From contig JAGTQO010000008.1 of assembly GCA_018396565.1 (NCBI GenBank), forward strand, positions 3,847 through 29,521: DNA of 25,675 bases. Direction: 5' to 3'. This stretch comes from Candidatus Bathyarchaeota archaeon (GTDB lineage: Archaea > Thermoproteota > Bathyarchaeia > 40CM-2-53-6 > RBG-13-38-9). The notes beneath the pieces were generated by a model. That model did not search any database. It saw only the letters and a list, made by a program, of their open reading frames with translations, and was not told the DNA's origin. A program made the translations under genes and the position numbers. Of the stretch, positions 1 to 7,015 are shown in pieces (position 1 is the stretch's first letter; every line of letters begins with the position of its first letter).

Positions 1-474
1 TGAGGTTATGACGACAGCATCAGCTCTGGGTCTGATGTCGACGACTACGAACTCAACTATGGTTCCAAGGAAACTGAATCTTAACCTGTCACCCTCCATG
101 ACGGGGAACGATTCGAGGACCTTGCCGATATACTCCTCCGCACCTATGAGCTGTATAGGCTCGGCGGGTGCGAGTGTGATGTGGGTTGCATTCTTACCCT
201 CTATCTTTGAGACCTCAACCTTGTCATCTATCCCGACACCGGCGTTTCCTCTTGTTGCGCCGTCTATCCTTATCACGTTGGGCTCCTTATCCTCCGTGTA
301 GGCAGGCATGGCCTTAGCTACTGTCCGACGTTTACCTTTGATAGCTATGAGGTCGCCTGCACTGATGTCGAGTCTCTCCATGGTCTTTGTGTCGAGTCTC
401 GCTATTCCTCGACCTGCATCACGTTTGAAAGCGTCTTTCACCCTCAGGGTCAGAGTAAAGTCTTTAGCTGACAA
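1..474 (-). CDS. cdc48: CDC48/VCP-type AAA+ ATPase, N-terminal part (cut by window edge)
   Basis: The minus strand is open from a TTG at 474 to the window edge, giving 158 residues. They match the substrate- and cofactor-binding N domain of archaeal CDC48: a double-psi barrel beginning LTLRVKDAFKRDAGRGIARL, then a VIRIDGATRGNAGVGIDD stretch and the second subdomain ending in the VVDIRPRADAVVITS region. The two AAA+ ATPase rings would lie outside the window. CDC48 is a hexameric unfoldase that feeds tagged or aggregated proteins to proteolysis. A stop codon lies two codons above the TTG, so the start must be this TTG or the GTG 13 codons in; the TTG keeps the conserved first strand. A TATA-like TTTATTTTTC lies near 513-522 on the minus strand. 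Family assignment is firm; only the start is uncertain. Confidence 0.92.
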   Translation of the reverse strand, partial: MSAKDFTLTLRVKDAFKRDAGRGIARLDTKTMERLDISAGDLIAIKGKRRTVAKAMPAYTEDKEPNVIRIDGATRGNAGVGIDDKVEVSKIEGKNATHITLAPAEPIQLIGAEEYIGKVLESFPVMEGDRLRFSFLGTIVEFVVVDIRPRADAVVITS

Positions 475-629
475 TAATCTTCAACCACATGAAACCTCTA
501 GACTCACTATTGAAAAATAAACTTTTACCGGAGGAGTTGGGTCTCCAAGGTTTCATGAATTTTTCCAGTAACGTAGAGATTGTTAAAAAGTTATGGCAGT
601 TTCGGTGGATGTTTTGAGCGATGATTTGT

Positions 630-1031
630 TTAGGGGTTTGGAACAGCTATCGCATCTATCTCTATGAGCAGCTCAGGCAGTGGCAGTTTGACCCCTACAG
701 TAACTCTTGCAGGAGGTTCTGTCGGGAAGTATTGTTTGAAGACCTCGTTCATGCCGGCGAAGTCTTTCATGTCGGTGAGGTAAACATTCGTCTTCACAAC
801 GTCTCTCATAGACGATCCAGCTGCCTCCAGGACTGCCTTTATATTCTCCATAACTTGGGTTGCCTGCTCCTTTATACCTCCGGGAACAACTTTGCCTGTC
901 TTAGGGTCGAAGGCGACGAACCCTGAGACGTAGATTACGCCTCCAGCCTCGACGGCTTGGGAGTAGGGTGCGACAGGTATGGGTGCCTTATCTGTTCGAA
1001 TAATGTTCTTGACCAAAAGATTCACCTGCAT
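630..1031 (-). CDS. ridA: RidA/YjgF family reactive-enamine deaminase
   Basis: This 133-residue protein has the normal length and full consensus of the Rid family: TDKAPIPVAPYSQAV near the N-terminus, VYVSG-type strand, the central ENIKAVLEAAGSS helix, and PPARVTVGVKLP with Arg109, the residue that holds the substrate carboxylate in true RidA, followed by LIEIDAIA with Glu124. Family members hydrolyse 2-aminoacrylate and related enamines released by PLP enzymes, working in the cytoplasm as trimers. The ATG at 1031 is preceded by a TATA-like CATAAAAACC about 23 bases upstream, which suggests a leaderless message. It is divergent from the hydrolase at 1120 and shares the 88-base promoter gap with it. 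The Arg supports deaminase activity rather than one of the inactive Rid subgroups. Confidence 0.92.
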   Translation of the reverse strand: MQVNLLVKNIIRTDKAPIPVAPYSQAVEAGGVIYVSGFVAFDPKTGKVVPGGIKEQATQVMENIKAVLEAAGSSMRDVVKTNVYLTDMKDFAGMNEVFKQYFPTEPPARVTVGVKLPLPELLIEIDAIAVPNP

Positions 1032-1119
1032 TATAGTTGTCTACGATGGGTTTTTATGGTTTTGCATCTCTGGTTTGAAGGTTTAAAGGTTTATATTCGG
1101 ATCGGTTGGAGTGATGGTT
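1032..1119. promoter_or_regulatory. Divergent promoter region between ridA and the hydrolase
   Basis: The gap carries two outward TATA-like boxes. TTTATATT at 1090-1097 lies about 25 bases upstream of the ATG at 1120. On the minus strand CATAAAAAC near 1050-1058 lies about 23 bases before the ATG at 1031. Both spacings predict leaderless transcripts. Confidence 0.55.
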
Positions 1120-2004
1120 ATGTTGACTGGTCGACTTGTTAAGACGGTTACTTCAGACGGTTTCGAGCTTCAAGGTTTCTGGATAGATATGGGTGGGGAT
1201 ACTGCAGTATTCCATTCGCATGGGACGGCGGGCGACTTTTACACGCACAAGTTTATTGATGTGATAGGTGGGAGGGTCTCTGGAATGGGTGTATCTTTTC
1301 TTACGGCTAACAATAGGGGCCACGATGTCTATGCATATTTGAGGAGGTATATTGATGGGAGGGTTAGATGGGTTCAGGTGGGAGGAGCTTTTGAGAGGTT
1401 TGAAGACTGCATATTTGACATTGAGGGTTGGCTGGACTTTCTTGAGGGGGAGGGTGTCAGGAGGGTTGTTCTTGAAGGCCACAGTCTATGCCAGAAACTC
1501 CTATACTACCAGTCGTTGAGGTCTGACCGCAGGGTTGCAGGGCAGATATACCTATCCCCTGGAAGCGACGCAAGCTACATGTATTACAGTCTTGGTGTGG
1601 AGAGGTTTAGGGAGGTTAACAGTATGGTCAGGAGGATGGTTGAGGAGGGTAGGGGAGAGGAGTTGTTGCCGAGGGAGTTGGCTATTGTATGTCCGATGGG
1701 TGCGTTGGCATATTACGGTTACATGAGTGAGGAGGGTGCTGGAAACCTTTACCCATACCATGATCCGGAGTCGCCGAGATGGGAGGCCTTATCCAAGTTG
1801 AAGGAGCCTATGCTGATTGTCTTCGGTGGGGCGGATAAGCTGATTAAACCGTCGGTTGATGTTGCAGCGAGGATGTTCAGGGAGAGAGGTGGTGGTTCAA
1901 GGGTTGAGGTGAGGGTGGTTGAGGGGGCCAACCACAGTTTCATAGGCTTTGAGGATGAACTTTCGGAGATTATTGTTGAATGGTTGGGTAGGAAGTTTAT
2001 GTAG
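1120..2004 (+). CDS. Alpha/beta-hydrolase fold protein with altered nucleophile elbow
   Basis: A 294-residue alpha/beta hydrolase resembling the DUF1749-like serine hydrolases. Numbering from ATG 1120, an oxyanion-type HGTAG lies near residue 34, the nucleophile elbow reads GHSLC with Ser122, FGGADKLI supplies the acid Asp239, and GANHSF supplies His272. The triad order is therefore complete. The usual elbow GxSxG has lost its last Gly, as though the common GHSLGCQ had lost one codon; this may impair the turn. Starts at GTG 1111, ATG 1114 and ATG 1120 are possible. The last fits both a GGAG eight bases upstream and a TATA box 25 bases upstream. Substrate is unknown; no neighbour points to a pathway. 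A C-C or ester hydrolase role is an inference from the fold. Confidence 0.8.
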   Translation: MLTGRLVKTVTSDGFELQGFWIDMGGDTAVFHSHGTAGDFYTHKFIDVIGGRVSGMGVSFLTANNRGHDVYAYLRRYIDGRVRWVQVGGAFERFEDCIFDIEGWLDFLEGEGVRRVVLEGHSLCQKLLYYQSLRSDRRVAGQIYLSPGSDASYMYYSLGVERFREVNSMVRRMVEEGRGEELLPRELAIVCPMGALAYYGYMSEEGAGNLYPYHDPESPRWEALSKLKEPMLIVFGGADKLIKPSVDVAARMFRERGGGSRVEVRVVEGANHSFIGFEDELSEIIVEWLGRKFM

Positions 2005-2060
2005 AGGTAGACCGGTCGCCAGTATGCCGGTGGTGGAGATGGTGTGTGAGTTGGGCGTTC

Positions 2061-2094
2061 ACCCCCCCACCCCCCCTACCCCCCTTTGGTAGGG
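2061..2094. repeat. C-tract cluster and hairpin after the hydrolase gene
   Basis: Three runs of six or seven C at 2062-2068, 2071-2076 and 2079-2084 are separated by one or two bases. The minus strand is thus G-rich and could form a G-quadruplex. The right end also forms a perfect 7-bp hairpin, CCCTACC (2074-2080) with GGTAGGG (2088-2094), which could act in transcript 3' end formation for the hydrolase gene ending at 2004. Confidence 0.5.
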
Positions 2095-2302
2095 TGGAGT
2101 ACCCGGACCGTAAATATCTTGGCCTTTGAATATTTATCATCTGTCAGGTTTGGACCAGAAAATTGGTTACGAACGAGTCTCGCCAAACGTTTCTGGACAG
2201 ATATAGAAATAGGTTTACATTTCTGCCGAATTTAAGAGTTTGGGGGAGTATTATTGAATTATCGTTGCCGGCTGGTTGGGGAGGGGCTTGAGCCTGGTTG
2301 CT

Positions 2303-2515
2303 GCCTGAAGCCCCGTAGTAACCATCAGCGGCATGAACCGCCCCCTGCTCATGCCTCATCATGATCGGCTTTATCTTGTCAACTCTATCACAGAAGACGT
2401 CGGTGAAGGCTGTGCATCCGTGGCCTGGAACACCGAAAGCGTACTAGACACCTTCTGCAATAAGATAATCCACTATTATTTCTGAGATAGTATATTCAAC
2501 CAATACAACATGCCC
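2303..2515 (-). pseudogene. Remnant of a thiamine-diphosphate enzyme (acetolactate synthase-like N-terminus)
   Basis: Read on the minus strand from about 2515, the frame gives VEYTISEIIVDYLIAEGV, an in-frame TAG (2444-2446), then YAFGVPGHG, TDVFCDRVDKIKPI and MRHEQGAVHAADGYYGASG. The last stretch is the hallmark of the N-terminal pyrimidine-binding domain of acetolactate synthase and related TPP enzymes, where the Glu of HEQGA contacts the cofactor. After ASG (2303) the similarity ends abruptly, and the rest of the roughly 550-residue enzyme is missing. There is no credible start codon. I read this as a dead fragment: truncated, with an internal stop. The 72-residue frame visible over its second half is only a piece of this remnant. 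Confidence 0.7.
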
Positions 2516-2649
2516 TCTACAATAGCCAATCTAGCGGGTGCAGTTGATTATTAATTGTTTTCTAATGCTTACTGCAGCAGCCTAAACAGCTAAAGCCAAT
2601 GAAGAGAATGTACGGCAGAACATGAACCGTGCAATTTTCGGATCTAATG
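2516..2649. other. Non-coding gap between TPP-enzyme remnant and vapC
   Basis: I see no open frame with family features, no repeat and no clear promoter here. It is probably decayed sequence upstream of the lost TPP-enzyme gene. Confidence 0.4.
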
Positions 2650-3072
2650 TTACTCTTTCTCTTCAAGAATTTCCTCAGGCGTTCTTATTGTTGCCATATC
2701 TTCACATTTCTTTCTTATTTCATCGTCTCTAGTGACGAGAATAGCGTCTTGGACGATCGCAGTCGCTACGTGAATAGAGTCTAGTAGCTCCAGTTTCTTT
2801 CTTATTTTGATGTCGATAGCTTCGTTAGCTATCTCTTTGTCGACCGAAACGATCCTGACCAGTTCCTCGATGAGAGAGACGGCCTTATCTGCCTTGGCCA
2901 ATTCTCCTTTCTCATAGAGCGCCCACTTGATCTCCATAAGCACGACGCAGGACGCTAGCCCTTCGATTTTTCCCCGTGTAACCTTCTTCAAGAGCTCTTC
3001 TGAACCATCCAGAAACTCTTTCTCTTCACGGGCTATGTTCAAGAAGATGTTCGTATCGACCAAGACTCGCAT
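2650..3072 (-). CDS. vapC: VapC-type PIN-domain ribonuclease toxin
   Basis: A complete 140-residue PIN domain. The four acidic metal ligands are visible: Asp6 in LVDTNIF, Glu47 in VVLMEIKW, Asp98 in LLDSIHVATA and Asp116 in VTRDDE. PIN toxins cut tRNA or rRNA with Mg2+ when freed from their antitoxin. The ATG overlaps the stop of the upstream vapB by one base (TAATG), the typical coupled arrangement of this module, so the two are co-transcribed from the promoter upstream of 3335. All catalytic residues are intact, unlike the damaged neighbours on both sides. Target RNA cannot be told from sequence. Confidence 0.93.
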   Translation of the reverse strand: MRVLVDTNIFLNIAREEKEFLDGSEELLKKVTRGKIEGLASCVVLMEIKWALYEKGELAKADKAVSLIEELVRIVSVDKEIANEAIDIKIRKKLELLDSIHVATAIVQDAILVTRDDEIRKKCEDMATIRTPEEILEEKE

Positions 3073-3335
3073 TAGAGCTTCCCTTTTACCTCAAAGTCTA
3101 CACGCTTACGGATCTCTTTTACGATTCTCACGCTCGAGTGATCACTGGGCCAAACTTCTCTTGCTAAACCTCTGAGCTCTGCCAGAGGATCTTGAGGTCT
3201 TGGTTTGATTAGAATTCCCTCCATTCTAGGAATAAGTCTAACACTCTTTCTGGGTTCAAGAGCGTATCGTTTACGTAGCTCTTTTGGTATAGTGACTTCG
3301 CCCTTATCTCTTATCTCTGCAACATATTCCACCAA
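3072..3335 (-). CDS. vapB: VapB-type antitoxin, AbrB/SpoVT swapped-hairpin domain
   Basis: An 87-residue protein with an N-terminal AbrB/SpoVT DNA-binding domain: AEIRDKGEVTIPKELRKRYAL followed by SVRLIPRMEGILIKPR. The C-terminal 35 residues are charged and would wrap the VapC partner, whose gene overlaps its stop by one base. Start options are TTG 3335 and GTG 3332; the TTG has a GGAGG ten bases upstream. Proteins of this family repress their own operon as dimers, and a pair of direct repeats lies in the promoter just upstream, so autoregulation is likely. Confidence 0.9.
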   Translation of the reverse strand: MVEYVAEIRDKGEVTIPKELRKRYALEPRKSVRLIPRMEGILIKPRPQDPLAELRGLAREVWPSDHSSVRIVKEIRKRVDFEVKGKL

Positions 3336-3345
3336 AGGCGTCTTT

Positions 3346-3380
3346 CCTCCGAAATATGGTTATTTTATCCGAATATAAAC
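3346..3380 (-). promoter_or_regulatory. vapBC promoter with direct-repeat candidate operator
   Basis: On the plus strand TCCGAAATAT (3348-3357) and TCCGAATATA (3368-3377) form near-identical direct repeats spaced by 20 bases, about two helical turns. The second overlaps the minus-strand TATA box TTTATATTC; the first overlaps the GGAGG ribosome binding site of vapB. The position suits autorepression by VapB, which is an inference. Confidence 0.5.
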
Positions 3381-3523
3381 GTTTTTGTCGGAATTGGACA
3401 GGATCTATGTATTACGTGAAGGTGAACGAACGACTCTTATTCCCGTTAAGCTCAGAACAGAGCGACATTTACATATGTATAGATTTCACCGACCGTTGAT
3501 GGGTTTCCCGTTCTTGATGTCGG

Positions 3524-3934
3524 TTGAGAAGACTTGTTAAGTCAGGACTCATTCCCACGGAGAATGCTCAGGCATTCACCATGGAGTTGAGAGATCTTGT
3601 AGAGAAGGTATCGGATGAAGCAAATGTTAAGCGGGAGAGCGGGATTTTCAAGGCTTTGTCTGATCCTACACGTCTGAAGATGATTAGACTCCCTAGTATC
3701 CGTGAAATGTGAGTTTGTGAGATGATGACCGCGTCAGATCTAACTCAACCCACTGCATCCCATCACTTGAATATCCTTGAGGACGAAGGCTTGCTGAAGG
3801 ATAAACGCAAGGAAAAATGGATATTTTACTCTCTCGCAAACCCGAAGATTCTAAGCGCCATCTCTAAAATACTCTCAATGCGCCTACCATCCTTCAGATT
3901 GAGAATATCTCTCAAGATTCGATGGGTGAGATAA
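3524..3934 (+). pseudogene. ArsR-family winged-helix regulator interrupted by an in-frame TGA
   Basis: One reading frame from TTG 3524 to TAA 3934 carries a complete ArsR-type domain except for a TGA at 3710-3712. Before it stands IFKALSDPTRLKMIRLPSIREM; after it VCEMMTASDLTQPTASHHL, EDEGLLKDKRKEKWIFYSLA. In ArsR regulators this spot is the ELCVCDL motif, so the TGA replaces the first Cys of the metal-sensing CxC. The Pro in MIRLPSI, where a helix residue such as Leu is usual, also hints at decay. The radical SAM gene begins inside its last codons (ATG 3922) and is itself broken. Simplest reading: a pseudogene of a regulator that once controlled that gene. Less likely alternatives are a selenocysteine codon or a base error. 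The true start may be ATG 3581. Confidence 0.75.
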
Positions 3935-4897
3935 AGGTTGAGATTGCCCATGCGAATTACAGTAGTGGCCATTGGGTCGATCTGATAGAGATTGACGTCA
4001 ATGGGCAAGTTCAACAATTTTACCTCTCAATATATCAGTCTGAATGCAACTTGAACTGTCTGAAATGTCATTCTTGGAGGTTCACAAAGCAGGCTTCAGG
4101 AAAGTGGATGCCCCAGACAGATATAGGCAAGGTCGCCTCGGAATATTGTAAGTTGAATATGGGATGTATGTTTTGGGAGCCTAGGAGCATGCGGCGAGCT
4201 GGCATGCTCATAAGCTATGCAGGGCATGCGGCTCATGCATAGTCTTCGGAAGGAGATCAAAGTACTGCCCTAAGAGGCTCGAGCTTGACCAGGTGACTAT
4301 GCTCGATGACGGATCGTGGGGGCCAGCCAGAAACATAATACCGTTCACAGGCGGGGACCTTGCCTGCCAATCAGAATTCTACATTAGAGCAGCTGAGGAG
4401 ATTAAGAGTCTAGGCGAGAACCTTTGGATACTGTTCGAGACAAACGGATACAGCCCCACATCCAAGAATCTCGATTCCTCCAAGGATTCTGGAATAGACT
4501 CCTTCTGGCTGGACATAAGCCTACGATGAGAAGACCCCCCGTAGACTCACAGGGGCCTCGAACAAGCATATACTAGATCTCCCGTCCAAGATTCTGGAGA
4601 GAAGATTCATTCTGGAAGTCTCAACAGTATATGTTCCAGGGTGGGTTGAGACCGACCAGATATTCAAGATATCTGAACTCCTCAGTCGAGTCGAAAGAGA
4701 TATACCGTACTCAATAGTCGCCTTCATCCCAGAGTACAAGTTGACAGGCAACCCCAACGCCAAGCCTCGAACAGATGGTCGAGGCCTTCCAGAGGTCAAG
4801 AGACGCTGGACTAAGAAACGTCAGGCTTGGAAATCCACGGTTATTCGCGTTGAACGATACAGATTACGAGATGCTCACCAAACTGGGAGCCATCTAG
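3922..4897 (+). pseudogene. Radical SAM protein with extra Cys cluster, broken by three frame changes
   Basis: Starting at ATG 3922 the frame gives VDLIEIDVNGQVQQFYLSIY and the radical SAM motif CNLNCLKC (Cys46, 50, 53). A first break near 4185-4200 moves to the frame reading WHAHKLCRACGSC, FGRRSKYCPKRLELDQ, a second Cys cluster, and then PFTGGDLACQSEFYIRAAEE and LWILFETNGY. A second break at 4517-4519 leads to AYDEKTPRRLTGASNKHI, FILEVSTVYVPGWVETDQI and FIPEYKLTGNP. A third near 4755-4763 leads to SLEQMVEAFQRSRDAGLRNV and TKLGAI, ending at TAG 4897. Joined, the pieces make about 325 residues of a recognisable archaeal radical SAM family related to glycyl-radical activases. Conservation is excellent apart from the breaks, so inactivation is recent or the breaks are errors. 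It overlaps the ArsR-like gene at its start. Confidence 0.85.
4185..4209. repeat. Perfect 8-bp inverted repeat at the first frame break
   Basis: GAGCATGC (4185-4192) and GCATGCTC (4202-4209) are exact inverted copies around a nine-base loop. The first frame break of the radical SAM gene falls within this hairpin. Confidence 0.6.
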
Positions 4898-4902
4898 AAG
4901 AT

Positions 4903-5514
4903 TCAAGTCACAGCTGAGTATAGAAACCATGCTGCGAAGAACATCAGGGTAAAAGCACATACACTGAAGATCATCCTCTGAACCTTGAGACCCCAGAATC
5001 TACTTGACTTGAACACAGCCCTTGAGATGAGGAGGTACCAGAAGAAGTCGCATAGCCAATGGGTCAAGGCGAAGAGTATGAATCCTCTGAAGCCAAACAT
5101 TCTCGAGGCGGCGACCAAGGCTGAACCTATCGTAGCCCACCATAAGAAGAAGTAAGGATTCGCACCTGTTGCCGCAACCCCAGAAACTATTGAAGTAGAC
5201 TTCACATCACCACCTTCATATTCAACCTCCCCCCTCAACCTGAACATTTGAAAACCCATAATCCCAAGCATCAAACCACCAGCAAACCCGATCCCCCTCC
5301 TAGCAATCTCATATGTGAATAGGTGGGCGAAACCAAGATAGATGAGGACCATCAGAGGAACCTCGACAATACCATGGCCGACAGCGACCAGCGCACCTGC
5401 ATTCCCATCCCTCCTACCCTTAACTATCGTTACAGCGGTCACAGGCCCAGGCATCATCACACCTGAAAGCGATATTACTATCACCGAGGCGAGAAAGACA
5501 AGCATGTCAAACAT
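4903..5514 (-). CDS. LysE/RhtB family amino-acid exporter
   Basis: A 203-residue membrane protein of LysE size. It begins MFDMLVFLASVIVISLSGVM with the family motif MPGPVTAVTIVKGRRDGNAG (residues about 20-40), followed by VAVGHGIVEVPLM, a third helix around FAGGLMLGIMGFQMFRLRGE, GANPYFFLWWATIG, and two more helices ending in WFLYSAVT; about six membrane segments in all. Family members export amino acids such as lysine, homoserine or threonine. The ATG at 5514 is chosen over upstream codons because GGAGG lies nine bases before it. The gene ends six bases from the end of the convergent broken radical SAM gene. It follows the MFS gene on the same strand with a 115-base gap and could be co-transcribed with it. 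Substrate is unknown. Confidence 0.88.
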   Translation of the reverse strand: MFDMLVFLASVIVISLSGVMMPGPVTAVTIVKGRRDGNAGALVAVGHGIVEVPLMVLIYLGFAHLFTYEIARRGIGFAGGLMLGIMGFQMFRLRGEVEYEGGDVKSTSIVSGVAATGANPYFFLWWATIGSALVAASRMFGFRGFILFALTHWLCDFFWYLLISRAVFKSSRFWGLKVQRMIFSVCAFTLMFFAAWFLYSAVT

Positions 5515-5629
5515 CGAATCCACCCTCCAAAAACCTTCAATACAAGACAGACTCTTAACAAGAGACATATACACTCATGCAGGAAAAAAGTTACAGAAAA
5601 GATGTTTCTTGGGTAGAATATGCTCAATA

Positions 5630-6820
5630 TCAGCCAAGCCTCGGCTGCCTCCTAAGTATAATGTGGCTGAGAGGAGCCCCAGCGACCAGCAAGGCCGACG
5701 AAAAAAGAAGCACCAGCCGAGGGTCTTCAGAGTATAGGTAGCCGCCTATCAAGGGACCTAGGGCTGAACTGATATAGTAGGAGATGCTCATCAGACTCTC
5801 AGCCCGACCTCTACTAGGCTGCCCAGTCGTCTGGGCGAGGATGGTTCTCTCAACAGCGTAGGTGAGGGCACCACAAACATTCAGAAGAGCCATAGAGACG
5901 AACATCATAACATCCAGGTTAAAGAGAAACATCAAGGGTGTAGAGGCCTCGAGTAAAACTAGAAAGGCATAGAGAGGTGCAGGCCTCAACCTTCCAGCGA
6001 CCCCAGCCAAAGGCACAGCTGCGATGTAGGAAGCAGAGGAGAAGGATGTTATCAACCCCCAACCTGCAAAAGACACCACACCAGAATACCTCACAGCATA
6101 TAGAACCGCGAAATAGTAAAACATCGAGATACCGTTCAAAAGAATCAGGCTACGTAGAACTATCAACCTCCTCACCGTCGGGTCGAGATCCCTAAAAGTT
6201 TTGGCAGCGTCCCTCCAAAGTGACGGCAAACCCCCAGAAGACCCTACAGGTCCCTTCAATGTCTCAGTCAAGAAGAGTTGCCTAACCAAGGCCAGAATCA
6301 ACATTGAACCACCACCGAAAAGGAAACCAAACCTCAAACCCCATAAACCGTAAAGGTCCCTGAGAAAACCTCCGAGAACAGGTGAAGCAGTATATGGCAG
6401 ATGGTCTGCTATCAGAGCAAATGTGAAAAGTCTAGGCAACCTGCCACTCTCAGCCGAATCCATTATCATCGCGTTGAAAGCTGGAAAGTAGAAGTAGGCG
6501 AAACCCTCACACACAGCTGCGACGAGAAACTCAAACGTTGAGGAAGCCAAAGCATATACTAGTTGGGACAAACCTAACAGGAAGGTTCCGATCCAGATAG
6601 GCCTCTTCCGACCAACCATATCACTTAAGTAGCCACCAAACATCAAGGAGGCGACACATACAACACTCCTAGCCGATGCAACCGTCCCAGCTATGAGGGG
6701 ACTCGACGTAACAGAATATATATACTCGGAAAGGAAAGGGTAAGCAACACCCATGGAGAGACTCAGCAACGCAGAGGTTGCAAGCAAGAGCATAATATTC
6801 GAGCCCACACCCATAAACAT
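5630..6820 (-). CDS. Major facilitator superfamily transporter
   Basis: A 396-residue protein with about 12 hydrophobic segments in two halves joined by a charged loop (residues about 190-210, KGPVGSSGG to DLDPTVRR). MFS motif A is visible in the loop after the second helix as GGYLSDMVGRKRPIW (residues about 62-76). Such proteins are proton-driven exporters or uptake carriers in the cytoplasmic membrane; the drug-exporter-like layout with an early PFLSEY helix suggests efflux but does not prove it. The ATG has GAGGT six bases upstream, and a TATA-like CATTATATGC lies near 6870 on the minus strand. The LysE-family exporter follows downstream on the same strand. Confidence 0.87.
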   Translation of the reverse strand: MFMGVGSNIMLLLATSALLSLSMGVAYPFLSEYIYSVTSSPLIAGTVASARSVVCVASLMFGGYLSDMVGRKRPIWIGTFLLGLSQLVYALASSTFEFLVAAVCEGFAYFYFPAFNAMIMDSAESGRLPRLFTFALIADHLPYTASPVLGGFLRDLYGLWGLRFGFLFGGGSMLILALVRQLFLTETLKGPVGSSGGLPSLWRDAAKTFRDLDPTVRRLIVLRSLILLNGISMFYYFAVLYAVRYSGVVSFAGWGLITSFSSASYIAAVPLAGVAGRLRPAPLYAFLVLLEASTPLMFLFNLDVMMFVSMALLNVCGALTYAVERTILAQTTGQPSRGRAESLMSISYYISSALGPLIGGYLYSEDPRLVLLFSSALLVAGAPLSHIILRRQPRLG

Positions 6821-6974
6821 CTGATACCTCTATGAGTCTATCTGAACCAACATCTAACGGCATAAGCATATAATGATTCTATGCCATTGTTGAATTCGAC
6901 TGCCCAGACGATTCTTAAAGGCGTCGTCAAAGAGTTAGGCTCACCCAAATTTAGGATGTTAAGAAGTTAGGCAA

Positions 6975-6995
6975 AAAGCCTATATTTAATAGCCA
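6975..6995 (+). promoter_or_regulatory. TATA box of the winged-helix/nucleotidyltransferase operon
   Basis: TATATTTAAT at 6981-6990 lies about 28 bases upstream of the ATG at 7016, which predicts a leaderless or near-leaderless transcript. Confidence 0.6.
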
Positions 6996-7015
6996 CATCA
7001 TCCTCATAAATAAGT

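Noticed and set aside
8..520. Two plus-strand frames at the left edge
   Set aside because: They are the antisense of the CDC48 N-terminal domain, which matches its family over the full length.
2144..2362. A 72-residue minus-strand frame as an independent small gene
   Set aside because: Its first half is the HEQGAVHAADG piece of the TPP-enzyme remnant and its second half has no features, so it is part of a dead gene.
3710..3712. TGA read as a general sense codon in this organism
   Set aside because: TGA ends several intact genes in the window (for example at 7525 and 15780 and the LysE-family gene), so it is a normal stop.
4521..4799. A 92-residue minus-strand frame
   Set aside because: The plus strand here encodes well conserved blocks of the broken radical SAM protein; the antisense frame has no support.
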